DNA of 64,000 bases from CAVTOO01 sp963736355 (GTDB taxonomy: Bacteria; Pseudomonadota; Alphaproteobacteria; Rhizobiales; Xanthobacteraceae), in NCBI GenBank assembly GCA_963736355.1, contig CAVTOO010000022.1, positions 230,458 to 294,457 on the forward strand, written 5' to 3'. The notes below the pieces were generated by a model that worked only from the letters and a program-made list of their open reading frames with translations, had not been told where the DNA came from and did not search any database. Positions 1 to 10,299 of the stretch are shown piece by piece. The position numbers were made by a program, and so were the translations under genes. The first letter of the stretch is position 1, and every line of letters begins with the position of its first letter.

Positions 1-488
1 CGTTCCTCGGCCGCAACGGCCTGCGTCAACTCGACGCTGATCGACGCTCGGCATCGATCGACGCAGCCGCTCGAGTGCCTGCTCTATCTCCGATTTCGCC
101 GTCGTGCTGGCCATGGTCCACCTCTACACGCTGTTCATGGTGACGCCGATCTTCAACACGCTGATGCGCATCGACCGCTCGCTGATCGAGGCGGCGCGCG
201 ACGCCGGCGCCACCGGCTGGCAGATCCTGTGCCAACGTCATCCTCCCGCTGGCCAAGCCCGGCATCGCCATCGGCTCGATCTTCGTCGTCACCCTGGTGA
301 TGGGCGACTTCTCACCGTGCGGTGATGTCGCGGCGGCCAGAGCGCCTCGGTCGGCGCTGATGATGACGAACCAGATGTCGCTGCTGCAATATCCCGCCGC
401 CGCGGCCAATGCCGTCGTGCTGCTGGTCATCGTCCTGCTGATGGTCGCCGGCATCCTGCGCATCGTCGACATCCGCAAGGAGCTCTGA
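1..488 (+). CDS. ABC importer permease, PotB-like (partial, frameshifted)
   Basis: This is the 3-prime part of an inner-membrane permease of the spermidine/putrescine (PotB/CysTW) type. Read across frames, it shows hydrophobic helices and the cytoplasmic EAA loop (EAARDAGATGWQIL followed by a proline- and glycine-containing PLAKPG), which contacts the ATPase. It ends in a TGA at 486-488, two bases before the next permease. The conserved order needs at least three frame changes within 488 bases, so the local sequence is poor. The 5-prime end lies outside the window. The substrate cannot be told from the permease; the adjoining racemase suggests a hydantoin- or nucleobase-like compound, which is inference. 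Confidence 0.7.
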
Positions 489-490
489 CG

Positions 491-1319
<829 letters not shown>

Positions 1320-1324
1320 CGCTG

Positions 1325-2067
1325 ATGCGCATCCTCGTCGTCAATCCCAACACCACCGCCACGATGACGGCGACGATCGCCGCGCGCGGCGCGCGCGGTC
1401 GCGGCGCCGGCAACCGAGATCGTCGGCCGTGACCTCGTCGATGGGACCGGCCTCGATCGAGGGCTATTACGACGAGGCGCTTCGCCGTGCCCGGCCTGCT
1501 CGCCGAGATCGCCACGGGCGAGAGCGCCGGCGCGCACGCGGCCGTCATCGCCTGCTTCGACGACACCGGCCTCGACGCCGCCCGCGCCATGGCGGCGATT
1601 CCGGTGATCGGCATCTGCGAGGCGGCGCTCGCATCGGCGGCCTTCGTCGCCCAGCGCTTCACCGTCGTCACGACCCTGGAGCGCTCGCGCGTGCCGCTCG
1701 AGGATCTGGTCCAGCGCTACGGCATGGCCGGCCGCGCCAAGGTGCGCGCCGCCGACATCCCGGTCCTGTCGCTCGAAGACCCGCATCCGGCGCCCGCGAC
1801 CGGCTGCGCAGCGAGATCGCGCGCGGCGCTGCGCGACGACCGGGCCGAGGCGATCGTGCTCGGCTGCGCCGGCATGGCCGACCTCGCCGCCAGACCTGCA
1901 GCGCGAGTTCGGCGTGCCGGTGATCGACGGCGTCGCCGCCGCGGTCAAGCAGGCCGAGGCGCTGGTCGCGCTCGGCCTGACGACCGTCCAAGCGCGGCGC
2001 CTATGCAGCGCCGCTCGCCAAGGTCTACACCGGCCTCTTGGCGCCTTTCGCGCCGGCCGTGTCCTGA
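1325..2067 (+). CDS. Asp/Glu/hydantoin racemase family protein (frameshifted)
   Basis: The start at 1325 gives MRILVVNPNTTATMT, the typical N-terminus of the hydantoin/aspartate racemase family. These cytoplasmic enzymes use two cysteines for two-base, cofactor-free racemisation. Both cysteine motifs are present: AVIACFDDTGLDAA near base 1550 and AIVLGCAGMADL near base 1865. The C-terminal part (VPVIDGVAAAVKQAEALVALG) is also family-typical. The pieces lie in at least three frames, so the gene is broken as read. Following two permeases, it probably belongs to a transport-plus-racemisation operon for hydantoin-like or allantoin-like compounds, but the exact substrate is unknown. Composition is much more GC-rich than the genes that follow. 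Confidence 0.75.
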
Positions 2068-2075
2068 CAGGCAAT

Positions 2076-2706
2076 ATGAAGAACGTCGTCGTCGTCGATC
2101 ATCCGCTCGTGCAGCACAAGCTCAGCCTGATGCGGGACAAGACCACCGCGAGCAGCGAATTCAGGCGCCTGCTACGCGAAGTTGCGCCGCTGTTGCTCTA
2201 TGAAGCGACGCGCGACGCAGAGCTGACCTATCGCGACATCGAAACACCCGTTGCCTCTATGAAAGCGCCGTTCCTTGCCGGCAAGAAGCCGTGTCTCGTT
2301 CCGGTGCTGCGCGCCGGTCTCGGCTTTGCCGATTCGATGATAGACATCGCACCGTTCGTCCGGGTCGGCCATCTCGGAAGTCTATCGAGATCCGGAGACT
2401 CACGAGGCGGTAGAATATTTCTACAAAATGCCGAAGGAAATCGCGGCGCGCCTTGTGATCGTCGTCGATCCGATGCTGGCGACGGGGAATTCGGCGAGCG
2501 CTGCGCTGTCGCGTTTGCGCGAGAAGGGCGCAATACGGCTGAAACTCATCTGCCTGCTGGCGAGCCCAGAGGGACTGCGCAAGGTTCATGCGGATCATCC
2601 TGACGTCATGATCTACACCGCGTCGATCGACGACGGGCTGACCGATCACGCCTATATCACACCCGGCCTGGGTGATGCCGGCGACCGGCTGTTCGGCACC
2701 GACTGA
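2076..2706 (+). CDS. upp: Uracil phosphoribosyltransferase (one frameshift)
   Basis: It makes UMP from uracil and PRPP in the cytoplasm (pyrimidine salvage). The N-terminal half reads MKNVVVVDHPLVQHKLSLMR and contains the conserved PVLRAGLGF segment. The C-terminal half has the PRPP-binding loop VVDPMLATGNSASAAL and ends ...PGLGDAGDRLFGTD, the standard UPRT tail. One extra base near 2378 (GHLG then VYRDPETHEAVEYFYKMP in the next frame) splits the frame; removing it restores a full-length protein of about 209 residues. The start lies only 8 bases after the racemase stop and there is no strong ribosome-binding site, so it is unclear whether the two are truly neighbours or an assembly junction lies here. 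Confidence 0.9.
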
Positions 2707-2772
2707 CGGCTTGCCTCGATCCCCCTCAGCCTGCGATCAATAGGAATTGCGATCTGATTTCCGGAGGCATTC

Positions 2773-3279
2773 ATGTGCATCGTGCGATATTGCAAGGCCG
2801 CGCTTGTCGCCGTGGTGGCGATCTTCTTTTCGATTATCGCCTTCGATAACGTCGTCGACTACGACAGCAACTGGCAGTTCGTTCAGCATGTGCTGAGCAT
2901 GGATACGATCTTTCCGAACTCGAGCCTGAAATGGCGTGCGATCACCAATCCGACGCTGCAGATGCTCGGCTACTGGGCGATCATCGCCGCGGAGGCTGCG
3001 ACCGCCATCCTGCTCTGGTGGGGTGTGGTGCTGCTGGTGAAGGCCGCGCCAGATGTCGCGCGGTTTGCGACAGCCAAAAGCATCGCCGTCGCCGGGCTGA
3101 CTTTGGGCTTCATTATATTCGGTCTGGGCTTTGTGGTCGTCGGCGGCGAGTGGTTTGCGATGTGGCAGTCGCAGATCTGGAACGGCCAGCAGAAGGCCTT
3201 TGAATTCATCTCGATGATCGGGATCGTGCTGATCGTGCTTTTGATCCCGGAGCCTGCCCTGCCCGAAAGTGCGGCCTAG
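2773..3279 (+). CDS. DUF2165 family small integral membrane protein
   Basis: A 168-residue protein with about four hydrophobic segments (roughly residues 8-28, 75-98, 104-128 and 138-158). It has the conserved tryptophan-rich pattern of DUF2165 proteins: NVVDYDSNWQFVQHVLSMD between helices 1 and 2, then FAMWQSQIWNGQQ before the last helix. It is predicted to sit in the inner membrane; the family has no established function. A GGAGG-like site (tccggaggc) lies just before the ATG. The gene converges with the response regulator and the two ends overlap by four bases (3276-3279). Confidence 0.85.
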   Translation: MCIVRYCKAALVAVVAIFFSIIAFDNVVDYDSNWQFVQHVLSMDTIFPNSSLKWRAITNPTLQMLGYWAIIAAEAATAILLWWGVVLLVKAAPDVARFATAKSIAVAGLTLGFIIFGLGFVVVGGEWFAMWQSQIWNGQQKAFEFISMIGIVLIVLLIPEPALPESAA

Positions 3280-3626
3280 TCGCGCTTCTGCAGGACCGAC
3301 AACACGCCGCGCTCCAGCTTGTCCTGCGTGTAGGGCTTCTCGATCACGGAATACTTGTCGGCGACGCCGTAGCCGGTCGCGAGCAGAACCGGAATGCCGC
3401 GTTCGGCCAGTGCGTCCGCGACGGGATCCACTCGTTCGCCGCGGACATTGACGTCGAGTACGGCGACATCGAAGTTGTCTGACTTCGCCATGGCCAGCGC
3501 CTTTGCGACGGAACTGATCGGGCCGATGACCGTCGCGCCAAGATCCTCAAGCATATCGACAGCCATCGCGCCGATCAGCGCTTCGTCTTCGACGAGCAGA
3601 ACCGTTTTATTGCCAAGCGAGCGCAT
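3276..3626 (-). CDS. Single-domain response regulator (CheY-like receiver)
   Basis: A 116-residue stand-alone receiver domain. It has the acidic pair in LLVEDEALIG (around residues 13-15), the phospho-acceptor aspartate in AVLDVN (about D58), the threonine in LLATGYG and the lysine in VIEKPY (about K97). There is no output domain, so it should act through protein-protein contact or as a phosphate sink or relay. It follows the HWE kinase on the same strand with a 6-base gap, a layout often seen for HWE/HisKA_2 kinase-receiver pairs. The partner assignment is inferred from position. Confidence 0.9.
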   Translation of the reverse strand: MRSLGNKTVLLVEDEALIGAMAVDMLEDLGATVIGPISSVAKALAMAKSDNFDVAVLDVNVRGERVDPVADALAERGIPVLLATGYGVADKYSVIEKPYTQDKLERGVLSVLQKRD

Positions 3627-3632
3627 GTGGCC

Positions 3633-5494
3633 TCACAGTTCGAAGTTGATGACACAGATCAGTCCCTGCGGACCGTATTCAATCTTGACGTCGCCGTTCA
3701 GGTCGATGGCGAGCGTCTGCTCCAGAAGAACGGAGCCAAACCCGCGCCGTGCAGGGGCCTTTACCGCAGGTCCGCCGCGCTCGCGCCATTCCATGCGCAT
3801 ATTCCTGTTGTCGCTGCCGTCGAAGGTCCATGTCAGCTGGACAATGCCCGTGTCGTTCGACAGCGCGCCGTATTTGACCGCATTGGTGAACAATTCGTGC
3901 AGTGCGAGTGCGACTGGCCAGCGCCTGCCGAGGCGGCAACAGGACATGCGGCCCGCTCTTCTGGATGCGGTTGGCATGGGATGCCGCTGTCTGCAGACTG
4001 TCCGTCACCAGCTGATCGAGCGAGGCATTTTCCCAATTGGCGCGGGTCAGCAGGTTGTGAGCCGTGGACAGTGCGATCAGCCGGCCCTCGAACGCCTTGC
4101 GGGCCTTCTCATCCGTTCCCTTGAACGTCTGGTGCGCAATGCCCTGAACCACCGCAAGGGTATTCTTTACCCGATGATTGAGTTCGGCGAGAAGTAGCTC
4201 GCGCTGTCGCTCGGCCATCTGGCGTTCGCTGACATCGACGATGGAGGCAATCTCCATGGTGCCGTCAGATCCCTCGATCGGGTTGAAGCCGACCTCGACG
4301 GGGATTTTCTGGCCGTCGTGTCGTAGCCCAAAGAGAACGCTGGGCACCCCGTTCGACGAGCCGTTGCCCGTACTCAGTTGTGAGCGCTTCTGTTCCGACC
4401 AATGCGGGATCAGGATGTCCAACTTCTTGCCGGTCAGTACGTTGCGCCCGTAGCCGAAGAGCTTTTCGGCATTGGCGTTGACGAGAACGATGTTGGCATC
4501 GCGGTCGGTCATCACCATCGCGCTCGGTGCGGCTTCGACGGCAAGCCGGAAACGCTCTTCGCTTTTGCGCAAGGCACTCTCCGCCTGCTCACGATCGGTC
4601 ACATCGACATTGATGCCGATCATGCCGAGGAACTCGCCGTTCTGATCGAAGCGCGGCCTGGCATCGGTTTGCAGAATGCGGTATCGGCCGTCGGCGTGGC
4701 GATATCTGCCTTTGGTCTTGACGCCGCTTCGTTTCGAGACGGCGTCAATCGTCGCCGCCATGACGTGCCCGCAATCCTCCTCATGGATTGTCGTGCGCCA
4801 GTCAAAGGTTGCGACGTCGCCTTCCTCCACGCCCCAGAAGTCCCGCAGCATGTGATTGAGGTGAAGGCATGCGCCTTGTGCGTCGCTCACCCAGATCATC
4901 ACCGGCGCATGTTCCGTCATCAGGCGGAATCGTTCTTCCGAACTCCCGCAGCTTTTGTTCTGCGACCTGACGTGCGGTTGCCGCACGCGCCCTCTCCACG
5001 CTGAACCCGACCTGGCGCGCAATCGTCACCGCCAGATTCTGTTCCTGCGGTGTGAAGGCATGCGGCGCTTCATAGTAGGTCATGAACTTGCCGATGACGC
5101 CGCCCTGCGACACCAGCGGGATGAAGCCGAGACCGCGGATGTTCTCTTTCTTGATTGTTTCTTTCAGCGACTCCGGCTCTTCGGTCGCGTCGATATCGCT
5201 GACGAAGATTGCCGTTGCTTCGGTCTGGCCAAGCGTCCACGGGGTATGCCCGTCGACGGCGGTGCGATAGCCGTCGGAAAGCCCGCGCCATGCCACGAAA
5301 CGCATGATGGCATCATTGTCGAACAGCAGAATGGAGGCGCGATTGCAGCGTAATGTCGCGGTAATCGCGTCGAGCGCTGCGGCGTAAACGTCATCAAGCG
5401 ATTGCGCGCGATAGAGGTTGTCGGTCAGGCCGTAGAGACCCTTCAGCTCATCGATCTGGCTGGGTTCTTCCCGACTGAGCACCACCGTGGTCAC
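3633..5494 (-). CDS. GAF-PAS-PAS HWE-family sensor histidine kinase (two frameshifts)
   Basis: A soluble sensor kinase with no membrane helices. Domains in order: GAF (about residues 20-165), a PAS/PAC pair beginning SEERFRLMTEHAPVMIWVSD, a second PAS beginning SEERFRLAVEAAPSAMVMTD, then an HWE-type kinase core. The phospho-acceptor box is ELNHRVKNTLAVVQ, the N-box is ALALHELFTNAVKYGALS, and the WxE signature of HWE kinases is present (MEWRERGGP). Many family members sense light or redox state through PAS, but no chromophore-binding motif (NCRFLQ) is seen here. Extra bases near 4941 and near 3911 break the frame; the reading resumes exactly at conserved residues, so sequencing error is likely. 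It probably phosphorylates the adjacent receiver. Confidence 0.88.
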
Positions 5495-5738
5495 GTTCGG
5501 CTATCCATCGCGAAGCTGCGCCGGCATAGGGGCCTGACGGCTCGTCCGCATTCGGTCGAGATCTGAAGGACTTCAGGCATTCAGGACGAACCTTGCGGAC
5601 GACACCAAACGCTTTAATGCGCGAAGAACTGTGTTGTTCCGCTTGAACGCGAAAATAACAGGGAGTTGTGCAAGTACACCGGGACGGCTCGCGCCGCGCC
5701 GTCTAAGCATCTGAAAAATAAATGATTTTCCTAGCGTT
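5495..5738. other. Intergenic region between kinase and SDR genes
   Basis: These 244 bases hold no recognisable gene. A GC-rich dyad (GACGGC ... GCCGTC, about 5683-5703) lies downstream of the SDR gene on the minus strand but is not followed by a T-run, so it is at best a weak terminator. The remainder should contain the promoter of the kinase-receiver operon, which starts at 5494 on the minus strand; no convincing -35/-10 pair was found. Confidence 0.4.
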
Positions 5739-6500
5739 TCAGCGGGGTGCCATGCGCAGCGCGCCGTCCAGCCGGATGACCTCGCCGTTGATGTAGCCGT
5801 TGGTCACGATATGGCCGACCAGCGCGGCGAACTCGTCGGCGTGGCCGAGCCTTTTCGGAAACGGAATGGCGGCCGCCAGTGAGGCTTGCGTCTCCTCCGG
5901 CAGGTTTTGCAACAGCGGCGTTAGCAGCAGCCCCGGTGCGATGGCGGCCACGCGGATGCCGAACTGCGCCAGTTCGCGCGCGGCGGGCAGGGTCATCGAC
6001 ACGATGCCGCCCTTGGAAGCCGCATAGGCCGTCTGACCGATCTGGCCCTCATAGGCAGCGGCGGAAGCCGTCGAGACGATAACTCCACGTTCGCCATCGG
6101 CGAGCGGCTCCAGCGTCGTCATCGCCGCGGCGCAAACGCGCAGCATGTTGAAGCTGCCGACGAGATTGACACGGATGACACGCTCGAATTCCGCAAGGGG
6201 CATTGGGCCGTCGCGACCGACGATGCGCTTTGCCACGCCAATGCCGGCGCAATTGACGAGAATGCGCGGTGCGCCGAACGCCTGCGTGCAGGCCTCGAGC
6301 GCGTCTTCGGCATCGGCTTCCGATGTTACGTCGCCGGAGATCGCCATGCCGCCGATGGCGGTGGCTTGCGCCTTGGCCTTGTCCGCATCGATGTCGAATA
6401 CCGTGACTCGTGCACCGTGACTGGCGAGGAATTTCGCGGTCGCCGCGCCAAGACCCGAGCCGCCGCCCGTGACCAGCGCCGTATGCCCTTCAATCTTCAT
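5739..6500 (-). CDS. SDR-family 3-hydroxyacyl-CoA dehydrogenase-like oxidoreductase
   Basis: A 253-residue classical short-chain dehydrogenase. The NAD(P) site is TGGGSGLG at residues 11-18, NCAG is at 83-86, and the catalytic pair is Y159-xxx-K163 (YAASK) with a serine near 146. An aspartate ending the second strand (VTVFDID) suggests NAD rather than NADP. The FabG/HSD17B10-like layout (TASAAAYEGQIGQ, LLQNLPEE) is typical of type II 3-hydroxyacyl-CoA dehydrogenases. It lies just downstream of the CoA ligase on the same strand, 31 bases away, so it fits the hydroxyacyl-CoA oxidation step of side-chain beta-oxidation. Substrate is inferred from context. Confidence 0.85.
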   Translation of the reverse strand: MKIEGHTALVTGGGSGLGAATAKFLASHGARVTVFDIDADKAKAQATAIGGMAISGDVTSEADAEDALEACTQAFGAPRILVNCAGIGVAKRIVGRDGPMPLAEFERVIRVNLVGSFNMLRVCAAAMTTLEPLADGERGVIVSTASAAAYEGQIGQTAYAASKGGIVSMTLPAARELAQFGIRVAAIAPGLLLTPLLQNLPEETQASLAAAIPFPKRLGHADEFAALVGHIVTNGYINGEVIRLDGALRMAPR

Positions 6501-6531
6501 GGCGATGAGCGCCTTTCATTGCGCATCGATA

Positions 6532-8418
6532 TCATGTTTTGGCGGTGGTCCCGACACAGATCGCGTCCTTTGGGGCTATCTCTTCGTAGAGCATATCCAC
6601 GATCGCGGCGCGGTTTTTCAGGACCGCGCGCTGATTGAGCGAGCCCTTGTCGGTCATTTCGCTTGTATCGATGGAAGGACCTTCCGACATCAGCATCGCG
6701 CGGGCGACGCGATTGGAGCTTCCGGTCGCTTGTGTGGCAAAGCTCTTGAGCATCTCGGCGAACTTCGCGCGCACGGCCGGGTGCGCCGCCATCTCGGGAA
6801 GCCCACCCGGTACGCCGCCTGCGAGCGCGCGGCAGTTTTCAACGTCGGGGAAAATCAGCACCGGATATATTCGCGGTCGAGCCCGGCGATCACAACGTCC
6901 TGGATATAGGGCGCGCAATGATCGATCAGCGCCGCGCGCAACGGGCCGACCGTGACCCAGGTTCCGGTTGAGAGTTTGAAATCCTCCGCAACACGGCCGT
7001 CGAAATAGAAGCCCTTGTTGACGTCGTTGCGATCGGCAAAGCGCAGCGCGTCGCCGAGCCGGTAGAAGCCGTCTTCGTCGAAGGCCTGCTGTGTCAGTTC
7101 CGGCTGGCGCCAGTAGCCGGGCGTGATATTTGGCCCGCGCACGCGCGCTTCGAACTTGTCGCCTCGACGGCACCAGCTTGAAGTCGCAGCCTCGCGCCGG
7201 CAGTCCGACAAGACCGGCACCAACCATCGTGTCGTTGGCGCCCATGGCGAAGGGCGCCGTTTCGGTCGATCCCAGCCCGGTGAGGATCGTGATGCGTTCG
7301 CCTGTCGTCTCGACCGACAATTCGTCGAGCGTATCCCAGATATGCTGCGCCATGCCCGCGCCCGCATACCAGAACAGTTTCAGGTTGCGGAAGAAGTTCT
7401 CGCACAGGGCGCGGTCCTTGCGCAGATACGGGATCAGCGCGTCGTAGCCCTTCGGTACGTTGAAATACCAGTTTGGCGAAACTTCGCGCAGGTTGCGCAC
7501 CGTCGCTTCAATCGCGCCGGGCGCGGGTTTGCCCTCGTCGATGTAAAGCGTTCCGCCATTGTAGAGGATCAGATTGAAATTGTGATTGCCGCCTGCGGTG
7601 TGGTTCCACGGTGCCCAGTCGAGCGTGACCGGCGGCTCATCGCGAAAGTAAGCAAAGTGTTCGGTCATCTGCTCGGCATTGGCGCACAACATGCGCTGGG
7701 TATTGATCACGGCCTTGGGCACGCCGGTCGAACCGGATGTAAAAAGAAATTTCGCGATCGTATCGGGCGTGATGCGGGCGCTGGCCGCATCGACAGCGGC
7801 GTCGTTGGCTGTGGTTTCCATCTCGCTGAACGGCGTCACGCGCCTGTCCATCAAAGTGCAGTGCTCGGCGATGATCTCCGTATCGATCGGTACGGCGCGT
7901 TCGATCGCGCGTTCGTAGCGGGCAGTATTTTCGACGAACACCAGTCCCGGGGTGAGCAGCTCGAAAATGTATTTCAGCTTGGCGAAATCCGATGAGATCA
8001 GCGAATAGGCTGGCGAAACCGGTGCGTAGGGGATGCCCGCATAGTGCGAAGCGAGGGCCAGCAAGGCATGCGAAATGCCGTTACCCGACAGGATGACAAG
8101 AGGCCGCTCAGCGGATAGCCGGCGCTGAAGCAGGGCGGCGGCGATCTTGCGCGCCCGCGCGCGCGCCTGCGCGTAGGTCACGGTCTGCCATGCCCCGCGC
8201 TCCGCACGTGCCGCAAGCCAGATGCGGTCCGGCGCGGTCGTTGCCCAGTGATCGAACCGCAGCGTGAGGTGCGCCGGGTAGTCAGACAACTGATGAATAT
8301 TGCGGACCAGAAGTGCGCCGTGCGGCAAAGATTCTACCGTCGCCTTGCATTCCGCCATGCGGAGTGGGCGGAACGGCGCCTTGCTTGTCACGGCCTTGCT
8401 CGTAGAAGATGACTGCAC
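6532..8418 (-). CDS. Feruloyl-CoA synthase-like AMP-dependent acid:CoA ligase (two frameshifts)
   Basis: It activates a carboxylic acid to its CoA thioester with ATP. About 628 residues, the usual length of the feruloyl-CoA synthase group. The adenylation P-loop is TSGSTGVPK at residues 227-235; WAPWNHTAGGNHNFN and GLGSTETAPFAMG are group-typical; the hinge/A8 region (GFYFDGRVAEDFKLSTGTWV) lies in another frame between about 7165 and 6865. One extra base near 7165 and one missing base near 6862 cancel each other, so both flanks are in the same frame. It faces a divergent hydratase-MarR pair, the arrangement expected for hydroxycinnamate catabolism. Ferulate itself is a guess; coumarate or another arylpropenoate is possible. 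Confidence 0.85.
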   Translation of the reverse strand: MQSSSTSKAVTSKAPFRPLRMAECKATVESLPHGALLVRNIHQLSDYPAHLTLRFDHWATTAPDRIWLAARAERGAWQTVTYAQARARARKIAAALLQRRLSAERPLVILSGNGISHALLALASHYAGIPYAPVSPAYSLISSDFAKLKYIFELLTPGLVFVENTARYERAIERAVPIDTEIIAEHCTLMDRRVTPFSEMETTANDAAVDAASARITPDTIAKFLFTSGSTGVPKAVINTQRMLCANAEQMTEHFAYFRDEPPVTLDWAPWNHTAGGNHNFNLILYNGGTLYIDEGKPAPGAIEATVRNLREVSPNWYFNVPKGYDALIPYLRKDRALCENFFRNLKLFWYAGAGMAQHIWDTLDELSVETTGERITILTGLGSTETAPFAMGANDTMVGAGLVGLPARGCDFKLVPSRRQVRSARARAKYHARLLAPAGTDTAGLRRRRLLPARRRAALCRSQRRQQGLLFRRPCCGGFQTLNRNLGHGRPVARGADRSLRALYPGRCDRRARPRIYPVLIFPDVENCRALAGGVPGGLPEMAAHPAVRAKFAEMLKSFATQATGSSNRVARAMLMSEGPSIDTSEMTDKGSLNQRAVLKNRAAIVDMLYEEIAPKDAICVGTTAKT

Positions 8419-8453
8419 AGCGTCAGCCTTCCCAAAAAGTGCGTTTCCCCATG

Positions 8454-8477
8454 CGGATGGTTATTTGCCTCCATCCG
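8454..8477. promoter_or_regulatory. Inverted repeat in divergent ligase/hydratase promoter region
   Basis: A perfect 7-bp inverted repeat, CGGATGG and CCATCCG, separated by 10 bases, lies between the divergent ligase and hydratase genes. A TTGACA-like element follows at 8492-8497. The MarR gene two positions downstream makes this a plausible operator, but MarR sites vary and none has been matched. The role is inference. Confidence 0.35.
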
Positions 8478-8566
8478 TCAGAACGTGATACTTGACAACA
8501 TTCTATTGCCGCCGGCGCGCGACGCAAGTCGGCCGGGGCGTTGAGGACACAAATGAGCGCAAGCAA

Positions 8567-9349
8567 ATGACTCTGTCGCAGCTGACCTATGCGCTGGAAG
8601 GGCCGGTGGCCCTGATCGGGCTGAACCGTCCGGCCAAGCGCAATGCCATCAGCGATACGATGATCTCGGAGCTGCGCGAGGCCGTCCTGCGCGCCGGCAG
8701 CGAAGCGCGCGTCGGCATTCTGTTCGGTCATGGCGATCATTTTTCCGCCGGTCTCGATCTGGCCGAGCATCTTGAGCGGACGGCGGTCGAGGGCATTGCC
8801 CATTCGCGCATGTGGCATCGGGTTTTTGACGATATCGAGCGGGGGGCCATTCCCTTTGTCGCCGCGTTGCATGGCGGCGTTATCGGCGGCGGGCTGGAGC
8901 TCGCTGCGTCGGCGCATATTCGCGTGGCGGACGAGGGGGCCTTTTTTGCGCTGCCGGAAGGCCAGCGCGGCATTTTTGTCGGCGGCGGCGGCTCGGTCAG
9001 GATCGCACGCCTGATCTCGGTCACGCGCATGACCGACATGATGCTGACCGGCCGGTCGCTGTCGGCAGCCGATGCTGAGCGTCATAACCTCGTCCACTAT
9101 CTCGCAGCGCCGGGGCAGGCGCTGGCGGAGGCCCGGCGAATCGCCGAACAGATCGCCAAGAATGCTCCACTGTCGAATTACGCGATCACCAATGCGCTGC
9201 CACGCATTCAGGATTTGTCCCATGATGACGGGCTTTTCTTCGAATCCCTGATGGCGGCATTTACCCAGACCACGCCGGAAGCCGCCGAGCGGCTCAAGGC
9301 CTTCCTCGACAAGCGCACCGCTCGCGTCGCGCCGCCAACTCGCTCATGA
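8567..9349 (+). CDS. Enoyl-CoA hydratase/isomerase (crotonase family)
   Basis: A 260-residue crotonase-fold enzyme. The two oxyanion-hole segments are GDHFSAGLDLAEH and HGGVIGGGLELAASAHIRVA; a glycine-rich insert (GIFVGGGGSVRIARL) follows. The start ATG at 8567 (MTLSQLTYALEGP) was preferred over an upstream in-frame start because family members begin here. It presumably hydrates the enoyl-CoA made by the divergent ligase. A hydratase-lyase (vanillin-forming) reaction is possible but I do not see the hallmark sequences of those enzymes, and no aldehyde dehydrogenase is nearby, so ordinary beta-oxidation is favoured. It overlaps the MarR gene by ATGA. Confidence 0.85.
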   Translation: MTLSQLTYALEGPVALIGLNRPAKRNAISDTMISELREAVLRAGSEARVGILFGHGDHFSAGLDLAEHLERTAVEGIAHSRMWHRVFDDIERGAIPFVAALHGGVIGGGLELAASAHIRVADEGAFFALPEGQRGIFVGGGGSVRIARLISVTRMTDMMLTGRSLSAADAERHNLVHYLAAPGQALAEARRIAEQIAKNAPLSNYAITNALPRIQDLSHDDGLFFESLMAAFTQTTPEAAERLKAFLDKRTARVAPPTRS

Positions 9350-9846
9350 CCCCGCCTAAGAAAAAGCCGCCCGCAGCGGCGAAGCCCGCCACTTCCGTCA
9401 ACCTGTCGTCGCTCTGGAACATTGCGGGCTTCAAGCTGCGCATGCTCGATCTGCGGCTGATGCGCTCGGTCAGCGAGCGTCTGGGCCGTATCGGTCTGAC
9501 GCCGGCGTCCGCGACTGTGTTGCTGGTCCTCGAAAGCAATCCCGGCATGCCGCTTGGGCGGCTCGCCGATACGCTGATCGTGCAGCGTCCGAACATGACG
9601 AAACTCGTCAAGCGGCTGGAAGGCCGCAAGCTCATCGGCCGCAATGCGTCAGACGGCGACCGCCGCCGCATTTCGCTGGCGCTGACGCCCACGGGCAAGC
9701 GCCACGCCGTGAAAGTCCGCGCCATTCTCGTCGAACATGATGCGTCGGTGCTGTCGGCGTTGACACCCGCCGAACGCACCCAGTTCATGCAGATGATCGG
9801 CCGCATGTTTGAATCGCTCGAAAACGGCGGGAAAAAACGCGGTTGA
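9346..9846 (+). CDS. MarR-family transcriptional regulator
   Basis: A 166-residue winged-helix regulator. It has a lysine- and proline-rich start (PKKKPPAAAKPA), an N-terminal dimerisation helix, then the MarR wing core: LTPASATVLLVLESNPGMPLGRLADTL, QRPNMTKLVKRLEGRKLI and the DGDRRRISLALTPTGK wing. It is translationally coupled to the hydratase (ATGA overlap). By analogy with known hydroxycinnamoyl-CoA-responsive MarR proteins such as CouR and FerR, it probably represses the divergent ligase and hydratase promoters until the CoA thioester binds. That role is inferred from position. Its stop codon overlaps a 49-bp palindromic repeat. Confidence 0.88.
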   Translation: MTPPKKKPPAAAKPATSVNLSSLWNIAGFKLRMLDLRLMRSVSERLGRIGLTPASATVLLVLESNPGMPLGRLADTLIVQRPNMTKLVKRLEGRKLIGRNASDGDRRRISLALTPTGKRHAVKVRAILVEHDASVLSALTPAERTQFMQMIGRMFESLENGGKKRG

Positions 9847-9893
9847 GCATGATCCGGAAAAGTGGGAACCGGTTTTCCGAAAAGATCATGCTC
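9845..9893. repeat. 49-bp dispersed palindromic repeat, copy 1
   Basis: It begins GAGCATGATCCGGAAAAGTG and ends with the inverted arm GATCATGCTC. The outer arms are 10 bp, followed inward by CGGAAAA/TTTTCCG, around a centre containing ACCGGT. Near-identical copies occur at 33321, 43836 (inverted) and 59851. This copy starts inside the MarR stop codon. As RNA it forms a long hairpin that could protect or end the transcript. Confidence 0.9.
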
Positions 9894-9900
9894 AAGAAAA

Positions 9901-10299
9901 TCAGGCCAGTTTGAAAACCGGCAGCTTGTAACCCGTATCTGTATCCTCGAAGCTGACACGCACCTTCGCACCGATCCGCACGGCATTGAGATCATCAGTG
10001 GCGATGTTGGTCATGACGGTCGGACCCTCGTCGAGCGTGACATAGGCCAGCACATAGTCGCCGCCGAGCCTTCGCATGACGCTGAACGAATAGATCGTCG
10101 CCCGGCCGGAACTCTCTTTCCATTCCGTATCGTCGCTGAAGCAGAACGGGCAGATGGTGCGCGGCTGAAAGTGATTTTCGCCGCACGCGTTGCAGTGGCG
10201 CAACAGAAACTGCCCGCGATTGCAGGCGTCCCAGAAGGGCTGGCTCTCGACGTCCGGTTGCGGCCCGGGAATGTCACGCACGGGATTGGCCATGCTCAT
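9901..10299 (-). CDS. DUF35 (Zn-ribbon/OB-fold) thiolase-partner protein
   Basis: A 132-residue protein with an N-terminal rubredoxin-like zinc ribbon (CNACGENHFQPRTICPFC, two CxxC pairs, about residues 37-55) and a C-terminal OB fold (RATIYSFSVMRRLGGDYVLAYVTLDEGPTVMTNI). DUF35 proteins pair with non-condensing or degenerate thiolases and act as acyl-CoA-binding subunits. Its ATG at 10299 overlaps the thiolase stop (ATGA), so the two are translationally coupled and probably form a complex. A longer upstream reading exists but runs into the thiolase gene and lacks family similarity. Confidence 0.88.
   Translation of the reverse strand: MSMANPVRDIPGPQPDVESQPFWDACNRGQFLLRHCNACGENHFQPRTICPFCFSDDTEWKESSGRATIYSFSVMRRLGGDYVLAYVTLDEGPTVMTNIATDDLNAVRIGAKVRVSFEDTDTGYKLPVFKLA

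Noticed and set aside
6855..7367. Independent short gene inside the CoA-ligase gene
   Set aside because: Its sequence is the missing middle of the ligase (hinge and A8 region) read in the shifted frame, not a separate protein.
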